Part shown: in pieces, positions 49,877 through 58,116 of the stretch
Position numbering within the stretch: the first letter of the stretch is position 1
How the letters are laid out: every line of letters starts with the position of its first letter
DNA from: Bacteroidales bacterium
GTDB lineage: Bacteria; Bacteroidota; Bacteroidia; Bacteroidales; UBA3824
Length of the DNA: 64,000 nt
Assembly (NCBI GenBank): GCA_016293845.1
Contig: JAEDDH010000005.1
Coordinates: forward strand, 1 to 64,000
Direction of reading: 5' to 3'
The notes under the pieces: model-generated
The model's database searches: none
What the model saw: only the letters and a program-made list of their open reading frames with translations
Told to the model about the DNA's origin: nothing
Program-made: the position numbers and the translations under genes

Positions 49877-52099
49877 ATGAAAAAAGGCAGATATGTAAGA
49901 GGCGGCGGGGTTGAACCCCCAAAACGTGAGGAGACGAAGACAATCAGTAACCTCTCAACTACCCCTCAACCTACACTCAGCGACATCAACAATAAGGGAT
50001 TTTTGGCTAAGCATTTCCCTATATTTCTGATACTTATAGTTACGTTTGGTATTTATTATGTGAATTTCGACAACGAGCCCACCAACTGGGACGATGATAA
50101 ATACATCGATCAAAACCCTCTGTTAAAGGATTTTAGCAGTGATGCGTTTTATAGGATGTTTTTCTCTACCAACAATGGCGAGCGATATTTTATGGGAAAC
50201 TACCACCCTCTCACTATGCTCACGCTCAATATCGACTACCATTATTCAGAAATTGGACCAAACGGCAAAGCCCTCCCCGACCGATTTATTGCTGTTAACA
50301 TTTTGCTGCACTTATTCACAGTTCTGTTTATCTATTTGATTTGTACTCAATTATTTAAACGACGGCTTTATTGGATACTTATTCCTCTGATATTTGCGGT
50401 GCACACTCTGCACGTGGAGAGCGTTACTTGGATATCTGAACGCAAAGACGTTCTTTATGCTATGTTTTACTTTTGTGCGCTTTGGCTATATATTTTGTAC
50501 AAGAAAAAGGATAATTTATTGTTTTATATAGGTTCGCTTATAGTATTTATACTCAGTGCGTTATCTAAGGGACAGGCTGTATCGCTCACATTCTCAGTTA
50601 TTTTGGTAGATTACTTCCTTACTGATAACTATTTCCATTGGAAAACACACCTTAATAAGATACCTTATTTATTAATATCGCTTGTGTTTGGTCTCATCTC
50701 TATTGAGGCGCAGAAAGCAAGCACGGCACTCAGCGAGGTAGATCAATATTATTGGTGGCAACGTATCGCATTTGGTTCGTATGGATTTGTTCAATACATT
50801 CTGCGACTGATACTTCCTGTAAATCTTGCTTGCCTCTACCCCTACCCCGACATTATAAACCGCACAGTACCAACGCTTTATTGGTTGGCAGTGCCTGTGT
50901 TTGTGGCTTCAATTTTGTTGAGCGTTTTTACCTACAAAAAAGACAAAACCCTTACCTTTGGAGTTTTATTCTTTATTGCCAATATCGCTCTATTACTGCA
51001 ATTTATACCAGTTGGTTCGGCAATGTATTCCGACCGTTATTCTTACATTCCATCGTTCGGAACAGGTGTTCTCCTCGCCTATCTTATTGATATTCTGATA
51101 AATAAAAAGAATATTAACAAATACTTAATATACGGATTTGTAAGTGTCTATGTATTAAGCCTTTCTCTATTGACCATAGATCGCATAAAAGTTTGGAAAA
51201 ATAGCGAAACTCTATGGAGTGATTGCGTATCTAAATATCCTGAGGCGGTAATTGGATGGAATAATTTGGGTAGTTATATTAACGTAATGGCAGATTCACT
51301 TTACAAAAAGTCAAACAATAGTAAATTTATTGAGCAAAAGAAATATGCAGTGGATTGTTTTACCCAAGGCTTGAAGTACAAACCAGACTATACACACGCT
51401 TTTTACAATAGGGGATTGGCTAATAAGGACATCTTTGACGCCACGCAAGACACCACCTACGAGCGTCAGGCTTTGGACGATTACACCAACGCGCTCAAAT
51501 TCGACCTCAGTTTTGCCGCAGCGTTCCAAAATCGCGCTTTGATTTACGATTCGTATGGCGAACGTTGGTTATCAAAGAACAGAGATACTGCCAATTTCTA
51601 TTTCAACCTTGCTCTATCTGACTACGACCGCGCTTTGGAGACAAATCCCAACCTCTGGGACATCTACATCAACCGAGGAGCGTGCTACGGCAAGAGCGGA
51701 CGCCTTGAACGTGCATTAGAAGAACTTCAAACCTACATTGCCCACGACACCACCAATGCCTCGGCTTATAGCAATAGGGGATTGGCTTACAGCGGATTAC
51801 ATTATTATCAAGAGGCATTACGTGATTTTGACAAGGCGTTGGCGTTAGACTCCAAAATGGAAGGTGCTTATTTTAATAAAGCATTAACATTACGTCAGTT
51901 AGGCCAATTGCAAGATGCAATAGACTGTTTATCAAAACTTATGGAGGTAAATCCAGAAAACGGACAGGCATATTATTACCGCGCACTATACAAATTTGGG
52001 CTGCAAGATAGGGGAGGGGCGTGCGACGACCTTCATAAAGCATTAGATAATAAATATTTGCCAGCACAAGAAATGATTCAGCGGTATTGCAACCAATAA
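49877..52099 (+). CDS. TMTC-like GT-C membrane protein with C-terminal TPR domain
   Basis: 740 residues. After a 40-residue hydrophilic N-terminus, about ten membrane helices extend to residue 440. The first outer loop has NWDDDKYIDQNPLLKD, the acidic motif of GT-C glycosyltransferases, and later NYHPLTMLTLNIDYHYSE and HVESVTWISERKDVLYAMFY. These resemble TMTC-type O-mannosyltransferase-like proteins. Residues about 450-740 are TPR units (YKPDYTHAFYNRGLANKD; AYSNRGLAYSGLHYYQEALR). The likely role is transfer of a sugar from a lipid carrier to an exported protein, inferred from fold only. The codons just after the start contain a GGGGTTGAACCCC hairpin (49907-49919). Confidence 0.82.
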   Translation: MKKGRYVRGGGVEPPKREETKTISNLSTTPQPTLSDINNKGFLAKHFPIFLILIVTFGIYYVNFDNEPTNWDDDKYIDQNPLLKDFSSDAFYRMFFSTNNGERYFMGNYHPLTMLTLNIDYHYSEIGPNGKALPDRFIAVNILLHLFTVLFIYLICTQLFKRRLYWILIPLIFAVHTLHVESVTWISERKDVLYAMFYFCALWLYILYKKKDNLLFYIGSLIVFILSALSKGQAVSLTFSVILVDYFLTDNYFHWKTHLNKIPYLLISLVFGLISIEAQKASTALSEVDQYYWWQRIAFGSYGFVQYILRLILPVNLACLYPYPDIINRTVPTLYWLAVPVFVASILLSVFTYKKDKTLTFGVLFFIANIALLLQFIPVGSAMYSDRYSYIPSFGTGVLLAYLIDILINKKNINKYLIYGFVSVYVLSLSLLTIDRIKVWKNSETLWSDCVSKYPEAVIGWNNLGSYINVMADSLYKKSNNSKFIEQKKYAVDCFTQGLKYKPDYTHAFYNRGLANKDIFDATQDTTYERQALDDYTNALKFDLSFAAAFQNRALIYDSYGERWLSKNRDTANFYFNLALSDYDRALETNPNLWDIYINRGACYGKSGRLERALEELQTYIAHDTTNASAYSNRGLAYSGLHYYQEALRDFDKALALDSKMEGAYFNKALTLRQLGQLQDAIDCLSKLMEVNPENGQAYYYRALYKFGLQDRGGACDDLHKALDNKYLPAQEMIQRYCNQ

Positions 52100-52154
52100 T
52101 AAATACTTTACGTTAAATTTACATTGTAAAATACGAATATAAATCAAACACTCA

Positions 52155-53090
52155 GTGAAAAACGCCTTATTAATAATATTGATAGCAATGGTTTCGTCGG
52201 TTGTTTCGGCGCAGGAGCCTGATTACAGCAACAACGGAAAACCTGCTAACCAATTCGACGACAATCACTTGAAGCAGGGTTTGTGGATATATTTCTACGA
52301 CTCGGTGCAGACGCAGGTGTCGAGTAAGGGTATTTACGTAGACAATAAGCGCGAGGGTATTTGGACAGAATATTACAAAAACGGTAAGCCACGCAGTATG
52401 TTTACCTACAAAAATAACCATATAGACGGAGCTGCAAAGATTTTTTACGAGACAGGCGGACTTGCCGAAGAAGGTTTTTGGCGCACAAACCGTTGGATAG
52501 GGGAGTACCGCTACTACAAACCCTCGGGTTCGTTGGCATACGAATGGTATTTTGATGATAACGGACGACGCACCGGCGAACAAAAATACTATTACGACAA
52601 CGGAAAACTCCGTCTTTCTGGCACTTGGGATAATGGCAAAGAGACTGGCCGCATTACAGAATACTATCCTAATGGCCGCGTGATGTTAGAGAGCGATTGG
52701 ATAGAGGGAAAATCTGATGGCATTATGCGAGAATACACCCAAAGTGGAAATCTCAAAGCAGAATATGTTTTTCACGACGGCATTTACGACGCAGCAGCCT
52801 CGCGAATATTTTACGAAAATAAGAAACAAAATAATAATACTAACGTAAACGAGAATACCGTAGCCAAAGTGGAGGAGGAGAGCGACGACGACGATAATCC
52901 TGCATACGAGAGGTTTACTAGGTCTGGCTATCACAAACTCTACGATACGCATCGACGTCTTGTGCGCGAAGGTACCTTTGTCAACGGTTTGTTGGTCAAC
53001 GGCAAACGCTATTACTACAACTCGCGAAATGAGGTAGTTAAGACGGCGATTTACGAAAACGGCCGCGTGGTGAAAGTTATTGAAAAATAG
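52155..53090 (+). CDS. Secreted MORN-repeat (YwqK-like) protein
   Basis: 311 residues from GTG 52155; the GTG gives a full signal peptide (MKNALLIILIAMVSSVVSAQ) and no suitable ATG lies nearby. About eight MORN_2 units follow (GIWTEYYKNGKPRSMFTYKN; FYETGGLAEEGFW; YYDNGKLRLSGTWDNGKETG), broken near residue 230 by an Asn/Glu/Asp-rich linker and resumed at the C-terminus. Same family as the 42713 gene and perhaps a paralogue. Lies 55 bp after the GT-C/TPR gene. Confidence 0.85.
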   Translation: MKNALLIILIAMVSSVVSAQEPDYSNNGKPANQFDDNHLKQGLWIYFYDSVQTQVSSKGIYVDNKREGIWTEYYKNGKPRSMFTYKNNHIDGAAKIFYETGGLAEEGFWRTNRWIGEYRYYKPSGSLAYEWYFDDNGRRTGEQKYYYDNGKLRLSGTWDNGKETGRITEYYPNGRVMLESDWIEGKSDGIMREYTQSGNLKAEYVFHDGIYDAAASRIFYENKKQNNNTNVNENTVAKVEEESDDDDNPAYERFTRSGYHKLYDTHRRLVREGTFVNGLLVNGKRYYYNSRNEVVKTAIYENGRVVKVIEK

Positions 53091-53259
53091 AAGATTTTGA
53101 TTTTAAGTTGTTATTTGTATTTGGCTGTCGGCAGTTTTAGGATTGTCGGCAGTTTTTTTTGTGAAATAATTCATAATTTCATTTTTTACCCTTATTATTT
53201 GGTTTTAACGCGCAAAATTGCTAAAATTGCAGTTTGTTAGAAAATAAATTTTAGTAATA

Positions 53260-54741
53260 ATGGAAAGCAATTTGCTGATATATAACTCTTTGAGTAGAAG
53301 GTTGGAAAAATTTCAACCTGTAAATCCACCTTACGTGGGAATGTATGTTTGCGGACCTACTGTTTATGGTCCGGCTCATTTGGGACACGCTCGTCCCGCT
53401 ATCACTTTTGATCTGATTTTCAGATACTTGAAATATCTTGGATACAAGGTTCGCTATGCTCGCAATATCACCGACGTGGGTCACCTTGAACAAGATAGCG
53501 ATATTGGCGACGACAAGATTGCTAAAAAAGCAAAACTCGAACATCTTGAACCAATGGAGGTTGTGCAGATGTACACCGAAGATTACCACAGGAATATGCG
53601 TCTTTTGAATGTGCTTCCGCCGTCGATTGAGCCTCACGCTTCGGGTCATATTATTGAGCAACAGCAACTTGCTGAAAAAATCCTTGAAAACGGTTTTGCC
53701 TACGAATCAAACGGTTCGATATATTTCGACATTCAAAAATATCAAGAGAAATACCACTACGGCAAACTCTCAGGTCGCAATGTGGAAGACCTTTTGGAAA
53801 AAACCCGCACACTCGACGGTCAGGACGAGAAACACAACCAATGCGATTTTGCACTTTGGAAAAAAGCCTCGCCCACACACATTATGCATTGGCCGAGCAA
53901 ATGGAGCGAAGGTTTCCCTGGATGGCATTTGGAGTGCAGCGCAATGTCTATCAAATACTTAGGCGAGGAGTTCGACATTCATGGCGGCGGTATCGACTTG
54001 CAGTTTCCGCATCATGAATGTGAGATTGCTCAAACCACAGCCGCTCTCGGACACGATTCGGTAAAATATTGGCTTCACAACAATATGATTACCATCAACG
54101 GCAAAAAAATGGGCAAGAGCCTCGGCAACGCTATGTCGTTGGAACAATTTTTTGCTGGCGATCACGAACTGTTGGAACAGCCTTACAGCCCTATGACGGT
54201 GCGATTCTTTATCCTTCAAGCGCATTACCGCAGCACTCTTGACTTCTCTAACGAAGCCCTCAAAGCATCGGAGAAAGGTTTGGAGAAACTACTCTCTGCT
54301 GTGGAAACGATAAGTACTTTAAAATCAGGCAATTCTTCATCGTTTGACGTAAAGAAACTCATCACCGACAGTTTCGAGGCTATCAACAACGACTTCAATA
54401 CACCCGTAATGATTGCGCACCTTTTTGACGGCGTTAAGCACATCAACCTTATTAAAGATGGTAAAGAAACTATCACTGCGGATGATTTAAAAGCGTTGAA
54501 AAAATTCTACAGCGATGTATGTTTCGAAATATTAGGACTTTTGCCGCAGGGTAGGGGAGAGGGCAGTCAAGACGACCGATACAAAAAAGTAATCGGCAAT
54601 CTTGTTGATATGGTTCAAACTATCCGCAAAGATGCCCGCGCCGAAAAGAACTACGCACTCAGCGACAAACTTCGCGACGACCTCAAAGCCGCAGGAGTAT
54701 CTGTAAAAGATACCCGCGACGGCTACGAATGGGAACTCTAA
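53260..54741 (+). CDS. cysS: Cysteinyl-tRNA synthetase
   Basis: 493 residues. Charges tRNA-Cys in the cytoplasm. Class I signatures: CGPTVYGPAHLGHARPAITF (HIGH-type motif with the zinc Cys), LECSAMSIKYLGEEFDIHGG and HHECEIAQTTAALG (zinc ligands), and GKKMGKSLGNAMSLEQFF (KMSKS-type). The C-terminal anticodon domain ends RDDLKAAGVSVKDTRDGYEW. A short PQGRGEGSQDD linker near 430 is encoded by the G-rich motif GGGTAGGGGAGAGGG and looks like an insertion compared with relatives I know. Otherwise normal. Confidence 0.97.
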   Translation: MESNLLIYNSLSRRLEKFQPVNPPYVGMYVCGPTVYGPAHLGHARPAITFDLIFRYLKYLGYKVRYARNITDVGHLEQDSDIGDDKIAKKAKLEHLEPMEVVQMYTEDYHRNMRLLNVLPPSIEPHASGHIIEQQQLAEKILENGFAYESNGSIYFDIQKYQEKYHYGKLSGRNVEDLLEKTRTLDGQDEKHNQCDFALWKKASPTHIMHWPSKWSEGFPGWHLECSAMSIKYLGEEFDIHGGGIDLQFPHHECEIAQTTAALGHDSVKYWLHNNMITINGKKMGKSLGNAMSLEQFFAGDHELLEQPYSPMTVRFFILQAHYRSTLDFSNEALKASEKGLEKLLSAVETISTLKSGNSSSFDVKKLITDSFEAINNDFNTPVMIAHLFDGVKHINLIKDGKETITADDLKALKKFYSDVCFEILGLLPQGRGEGSQDDRYKKVIGNLVDMVQTIRKDARAEKNYALSDKLRDDLKAAGVSVKDTRDGYEWEL

Positions 54742-54744
54742 ATA

Positions 54745-55908
54745 TTATGCTTCGCGTTTTAGCACCTGCCTTATCTTTTTCATATAGATGAGGCAGGCGA
54801 GAGCGAAGTAAACAACTGTTTGAATAGCAATACCTTTCATCTCAAAACTTACATCAGATATTGAAGCGCCCATACCTGTTATGCGCATATAGGCATTCAA
54901 ACCGAATGTTGACGGGAATAGGTACGAGAAATATCTAATGCCATCGGGAATAGCCGAGCCTGGCCACGAAAGTCCGCACATAAAGTATAGCGGCAGCGAC
55001 ATAAACACAAATATCAGCATACAGTCTTCACGCCTGAAAATCAGGTAACTAAGCACCATTCCGAGAAAACAGCACGCAATAACGTAGGGAATCAAAAACA
55101 GTATAAAATCCCAATAATGTCCAAGTTGCGGCAAGCCAAAAAGTTTGGTGATAACGATGAATGCATAAAGTCCGTGAACGATGTATAACATCAAGTAAAA
55201 GAGCATTTTACCTAATACAATCTCTATTGAGTTTTTGTAGAAATGGTTTATAGGAATCACAAAACCTCTGTTTCGTTCTCGGCTTCGTCCCATACTCATT
55301 CCAATGCCGAGAAATAGCGATTGTTGAAAAATCATCATCAAAATAGGCGGAATCATAAACGCCGCATATCCGCCCTGAGGATTGTAGAGCGATGTGTGCA
55401 CGTAGTTGATGGGAGCCGCCATAATCTCAGCCTCGCGCTCGGTGGTAGGGCGGAGGTAATTCTCTACCTTGATTTTGCGGTTCATATCGATAGATACATT
55501 AGTGCAAGCCGACGCCGCACATTTGTAATACACCATACTCATCATATTGCAGTAGAGTCCCACAGTGGTTTGTTTGCCTTGGGTAAATGCCTTAGCGAAA
55601 TCCTTGTCGATGTGAATGATAGCGTATGCGTCTTGACGTTCTAATAGAGAATACGCCTCGGTCATATTGGTGCAGCATTGCACAACCTTTACATCGGGCG
55701 TGGCGTCTACATTGCGTAAAAAATCACGACTAAGTGACGATTTGCTGTCGTCAACTGCCACCACAGGCACATCGCGTTGCACTTCGGGAGAGTACACGTA
55801 AGCATAAATAATAGGGTAGGCAAGGGGCAGGATAACAACAAATAGAATAATGCCCACATCGTGAAAAACGGTTTGCAACTCGTCGTACCAAATTTTAATG
55901 ATGTTCAT
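54745..55908 (-). CDS. ABC-2 type transporter permease (YhhJ-like)
   Basis: 387 residues from the ATG at 55908; an earlier in-frame start adds nine residues and overlaps the promoter. One membrane helix at the N-terminus (VGIILFVVILPLAYPIIYAY), a periplasmic domain of about 150 residues (DVPVVAVDDSKSSLSRDFLR), then five C-terminal helices including SLPLYFMCGLSWPGSAIPDG, a typical ABC-2 permease motif. It pairs with the similar permease at 58117 as half-subunits of an exporter working with HlyD and TolC. It is cut off from them by the divergent Na/Pi gene. No ATPase gene is in the window. Confidence 0.88.
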   Translation of the reverse strand: MNIIKIWYDELQTVFHDVGIILFVVILPLAYPIIYAYVYSPEVQRDVPVVAVDDSKSSLSRDFLRNVDATPDVKVVQCCTNMTEAYSLLERQDAYAIIHIDKDFAKAFTQGKQTTVGLYCNMMSMVYYKCAASACTNVSIDMNRKIKVENYLRPTTEREAEIMAAPINYVHTSLYNPQGGYAAFMIPPILMMIFQQSLFLGIGMSMGRSRERNRGFVIPINHFYKNSIEIVLGKMLFYLMLYIVHGLYAFIVITKLFGLPQLGHYWDFILFLIPYVIACCFLGMVLSYLIFRREDCMLIFVFMSLPLYFMCGLSWPGSAIPDGIRYFSYLFPSTFGLNAYMRITGMGASISDVSFEMKGIAIQTVVYFALACLIYMKKIRQVLKREA

Positions 55909-55932
55909 TTTTGTGCGTTGATTAAAACAGTG

Positions 55933-55940
55933 CAAATATA
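55933..55940 (-). promoter_or_regulatory. Promoter -7 element (TATATTTG) for the 54745 permease
   Basis: Reads TATATTTG on the - strand, 24 bp upstream of the ATG at 55908. A TATGCTCCAAT copy (55946-55956) lies next to it, where a bound protein would block the promoter. Confidence 0.6.
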
Positions 55941-55945
55941 ATTAA

Positions 55946-56014
55946 TATGCTCCAATATTGTAGCATTTTGGCTCTAAATTGTCAAACTTTGCCGTTGTTT
56001 GCTCCAAAATGCTA
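55946..56014. promoter_or_regulatory. Candidate operator: TGCTCCAA motifs and inverted repeat
   Basis: Between two divergent promoters lie TATGCTCCAAT (55946-55956) and TTTGCTCCAAAA (55998-56009). TAGCATTTTGG (55961-55971) and CCAAAATGCTA (56004-56014) form a perfect 11-bp inverted repeat with a 32-bp spacer. TTGTCAAA occurs near 55979 and again near 56035. The motif returns as ATTGGAGCAAAT upstream of tolC (62035-62046). I infer a binding region for a local regulator, perhaps the winged-helix domain of the adjacent transporter fusion. Confidence 0.45.
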
Positions 56015-56112
56015 TTTACTCTAAGAATAATTAGTTGTCAAAATTGAGTATTTTGATCTATTTGTACCCGAATTGTAGCCTTTTTTTTTGTTTATCTGTT
56101 ATGGTTTTGCTG

Positions 56113-56120
56113 TAATTTTG
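56113..56120 (+). promoter_or_regulatory. Promoter -7 element (TAATTTTG) for the Na/Pi fusion gene
   Basis: TAATTTTG with TTTG at 56087-56090, 23 bp upstream of the ATG at 56143; the spacing suits the Bacteroidota -33/-7 promoter. Confidence 0.65.
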
Positions 56121-56142
56121 CAGCGTATTAAAACATAATTGA

Positions 56143-58104
56143 ATGACTATAAACATTGTTTTAAGGCTTCTTGGTGCGTTGGCACTGCTGATTTATGGTA
56201 TGAAGACTATGAGCGACGCTCTGCAAAAAATGGCGGGCTCTGGTCTTAGGCATATTCTCGGTCGTATGACCTCAAACCGTTTTACTGGTATGCTCACGGG
56301 CACTTTTGTAACGTGCGCAGTTCAGTCGTCGTCGGCAACAACGGTTATGACTGTGTCGTTTGTTTCGGCGGGATTACTCACTCTGGCTCAGGCTATTTCG
56401 GTAATAATGGGCGCAAATATCGGCACTACGCTTACGGCGTGGATAATGTCGTTTGGATATAATGTAGACCTTACCAATGTGGTTTTCCCCTCGTTTCTTG
56501 TAGGTATTGTGTTGATTTACAGACATAAACATAGAACTGCGGGTGATTTCTTGTTTGGACTTGCCTTTATGTTTTGGTCATTAGTGGTGCTCAACGGGGC
56601 TGGTAGGGATATGGATATGCAACACAACCCTTCGGTGGTGGGTTTCTTTGCTTCGTTTGATACGGGAAGTTACCTTACGATATTTGTTTTTTTGCTTGCC
56701 GGCACTATTATCACTTGTCTGGTGCAGTCGTCGGCGGCAGTAATGGCGATAACTATTTTGTTGTGTTCCACGGGCGTTCTTCCTGTCTATATGGGCATTG
56801 CGTTGGTGATGGGCGAAAACATCGGCACCACTGCCACAGCCAATCTCGCGGCACTTGGGGCGGGCATTGAGGCTCGACGGGCGGCATTGGCTCACCTATT
56901 GTTTAATGTTTTTGGGGTGATATGGGTTTTGGCTGTGTTTTATCCGTTTGTGAATATGGTTTGCTCGTTTGTGGGCTACAATCCGGCAGAATCGGGTCAG
57001 ACAGAACGTTTGCCTGTGGTGCTTGCAATGTTTCACACCTGCTTTAATGTGCTGAATACTGCGCTGTTGATAGGCTTTGTGCCTGTGTTGGAGCGTATTG
57101 TGTGCCGCATTTTGCCCAATAAAAATGCATCAAAGCCTGTTTCGTCGCTTAGGTTTATAAGCAGCGGACTAATGGCAACTCCCGAAATATCTGTTTATCA
57201 GGCACAAAAAGAGGTTATTCTTTATGCAGAACGTATGCAGCGTATGTTTGGAATGGTGTGCGTTTTGCTCGACGAAAAAGACGAGAAAGAGTTTGAATGG
57301 CAATATGCTCGCATTACCAAATACGAGAATATCGCTGATAATATGGAAGTTGAGATTACAGCCTACCTCAAAAAAGTGAGTATGGACCATCTCTCCGACG
57401 ATACCAAAGATAAGATTCAGATAATGCTCAATCAGACGGGCGAGTTGGAATCTATTGGTGACGCCTGCTACAAAACAGCCAAAGCAATTAGCCGCCTACG
57501 CAATGGTCGCGAAGATTTTTCTGACAAGCAATACGAAGGTTTGCACGAGATAATGCGCCTTGTAAATGAGGCAATTACACAAATGATGGTGGTGGTGGGC
57601 GGACGTCGCAGCGACCTTACTATCGACCATTCGCAAGCCATTGAAAACGACATCAATGCTCTCCGCGATCGCCTTAAAAACGATGCTATCAATGCCGTTA
57701 ACGACCGCCTGTGCTCATCTGCATTGGGTTCGCTTTATAGCGACATTGTGTCTGATTGCGAAAAAGTCGGCGACTATGTAATGAATGTGGTGGAGGTGCG
57801 CCTTGGTAAACGCCTGTTGAGTTACCGTGGATTGTATGTTAATATAGATAAAAAGTCGGTTACAGTTGATGGCGTACCTGCTGGACTTACCCGCACGGAG
57901 TTCGACCTTTTGAGTCTTTTGCTTGTGAATAGAGGTAAGGTGCTTACACGCACGCAGTTGTTGAATAGTATATGGTCGGATGTGGTGGTAAGTGAGCGCA
58001 CTGTCAACATCAACATCACCCGTCTGCGCAAAAAACTCGGCGTTTATGCCCGCAATATCGAAAGCCGCCCTGGTTTTGGTTATCTGTTTAATGGTGATTT
58101 ATAG
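56143..58104 (+). CDS. Na/Pi cotransporter - PhoU-like - winged-helix DNA-binding fusion protein
   Basis: 653 residues in one uninterrupted frame. Residues 1-320 are a sodium/phosphate cotransporter (NptA/YjbB type) with the repeated signatures QSSSAT (61-66) with MGANIGTT (89-96), and QSSAA (195-199) with MGENIGTT (223-230). Residues about 350-560 are a PhoU-like helical domain (EWQYARITKYENIADNMEVE; SDIVSDCEKVGDYVMNVVEV). Known relatives end here. Residues 562-653 form an OmpR/PhoB-type winged helix: TRTEFDLLSLLLVNRGKVLT, then QLLNSIWSD, the recognition helix region VSERTVNINITRLRKKLG and the wing SRPGFGYLF. There is no receiver domain. It looks like a membrane-bound phosphate transporter that also binds DNA. 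It lies divergently between two ABC-2 permease genes. Confidence 0.9.
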   Translation: MTINIVLRLLGALALLIYGMKTMSDALQKMAGSGLRHILGRMTSNRFTGMLTGTFVTCAVQSSSATTVMTVSFVSAGLLTLAQAISVIMGANIGTTLTAWIMSFGYNVDLTNVVFPSFLVGIVLIYRHKHRTAGDFLFGLAFMFWSLVVLNGAGRDMDMQHNPSVVGFFASFDTGSYLTIFVFLLAGTIITCLVQSSAAVMAITILLCSTGVLPVYMGIALVMGENIGTTATANLAALGAGIEARRAALAHLLFNVFGVIWVLAVFYPFVNMVCSFVGYNPAESGQTERLPVVLAMFHTCFNVLNTALLIGFVPVLERIVCRILPNKNASKPVSSLRFISSGLMATPEISVYQAQKEVILYAERMQRMFGMVCVLLDEKDEKEFEWQYARITKYENIADNMEVEITAYLKKVSMDHLSDDTKDKIQIMLNQTGELESIGDACYKTAKAISRLRNGREDFSDKQYEGLHEIMRLVNEAITQMMVVVGGRRSDLTIDHSQAIENDINALRDRLKNDAINAVNDRLCSSALGSLYSDIVSDCEKVGDYVMNVVEVRLGKRLLSYRGLYVNIDKKSVTVDGVPAGLTRTEFDLLSLLLVNRGKVLTRTQLLNSIWSDVVVSERTVNINITRLRKKLGVYARNIESRPGFGYLFNGDL

Positions 58105-58116
58105 GCAGTTCTTTTT

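Noticed and set aside
49907..49919. GGGGTTGAACCCC as a possible tRNA T-arm or integration site
   Set aside because: No acceptor, D or anticodon arm can be built around it; it is better explained as a coding hairpin.
53124..53155. Direct repeat TGTCGGCAGTTTT after the second MORN gene
   Set aside because: Two direct copies with T-runs but no inverted pairing, so not a terminator; too short to call an element.
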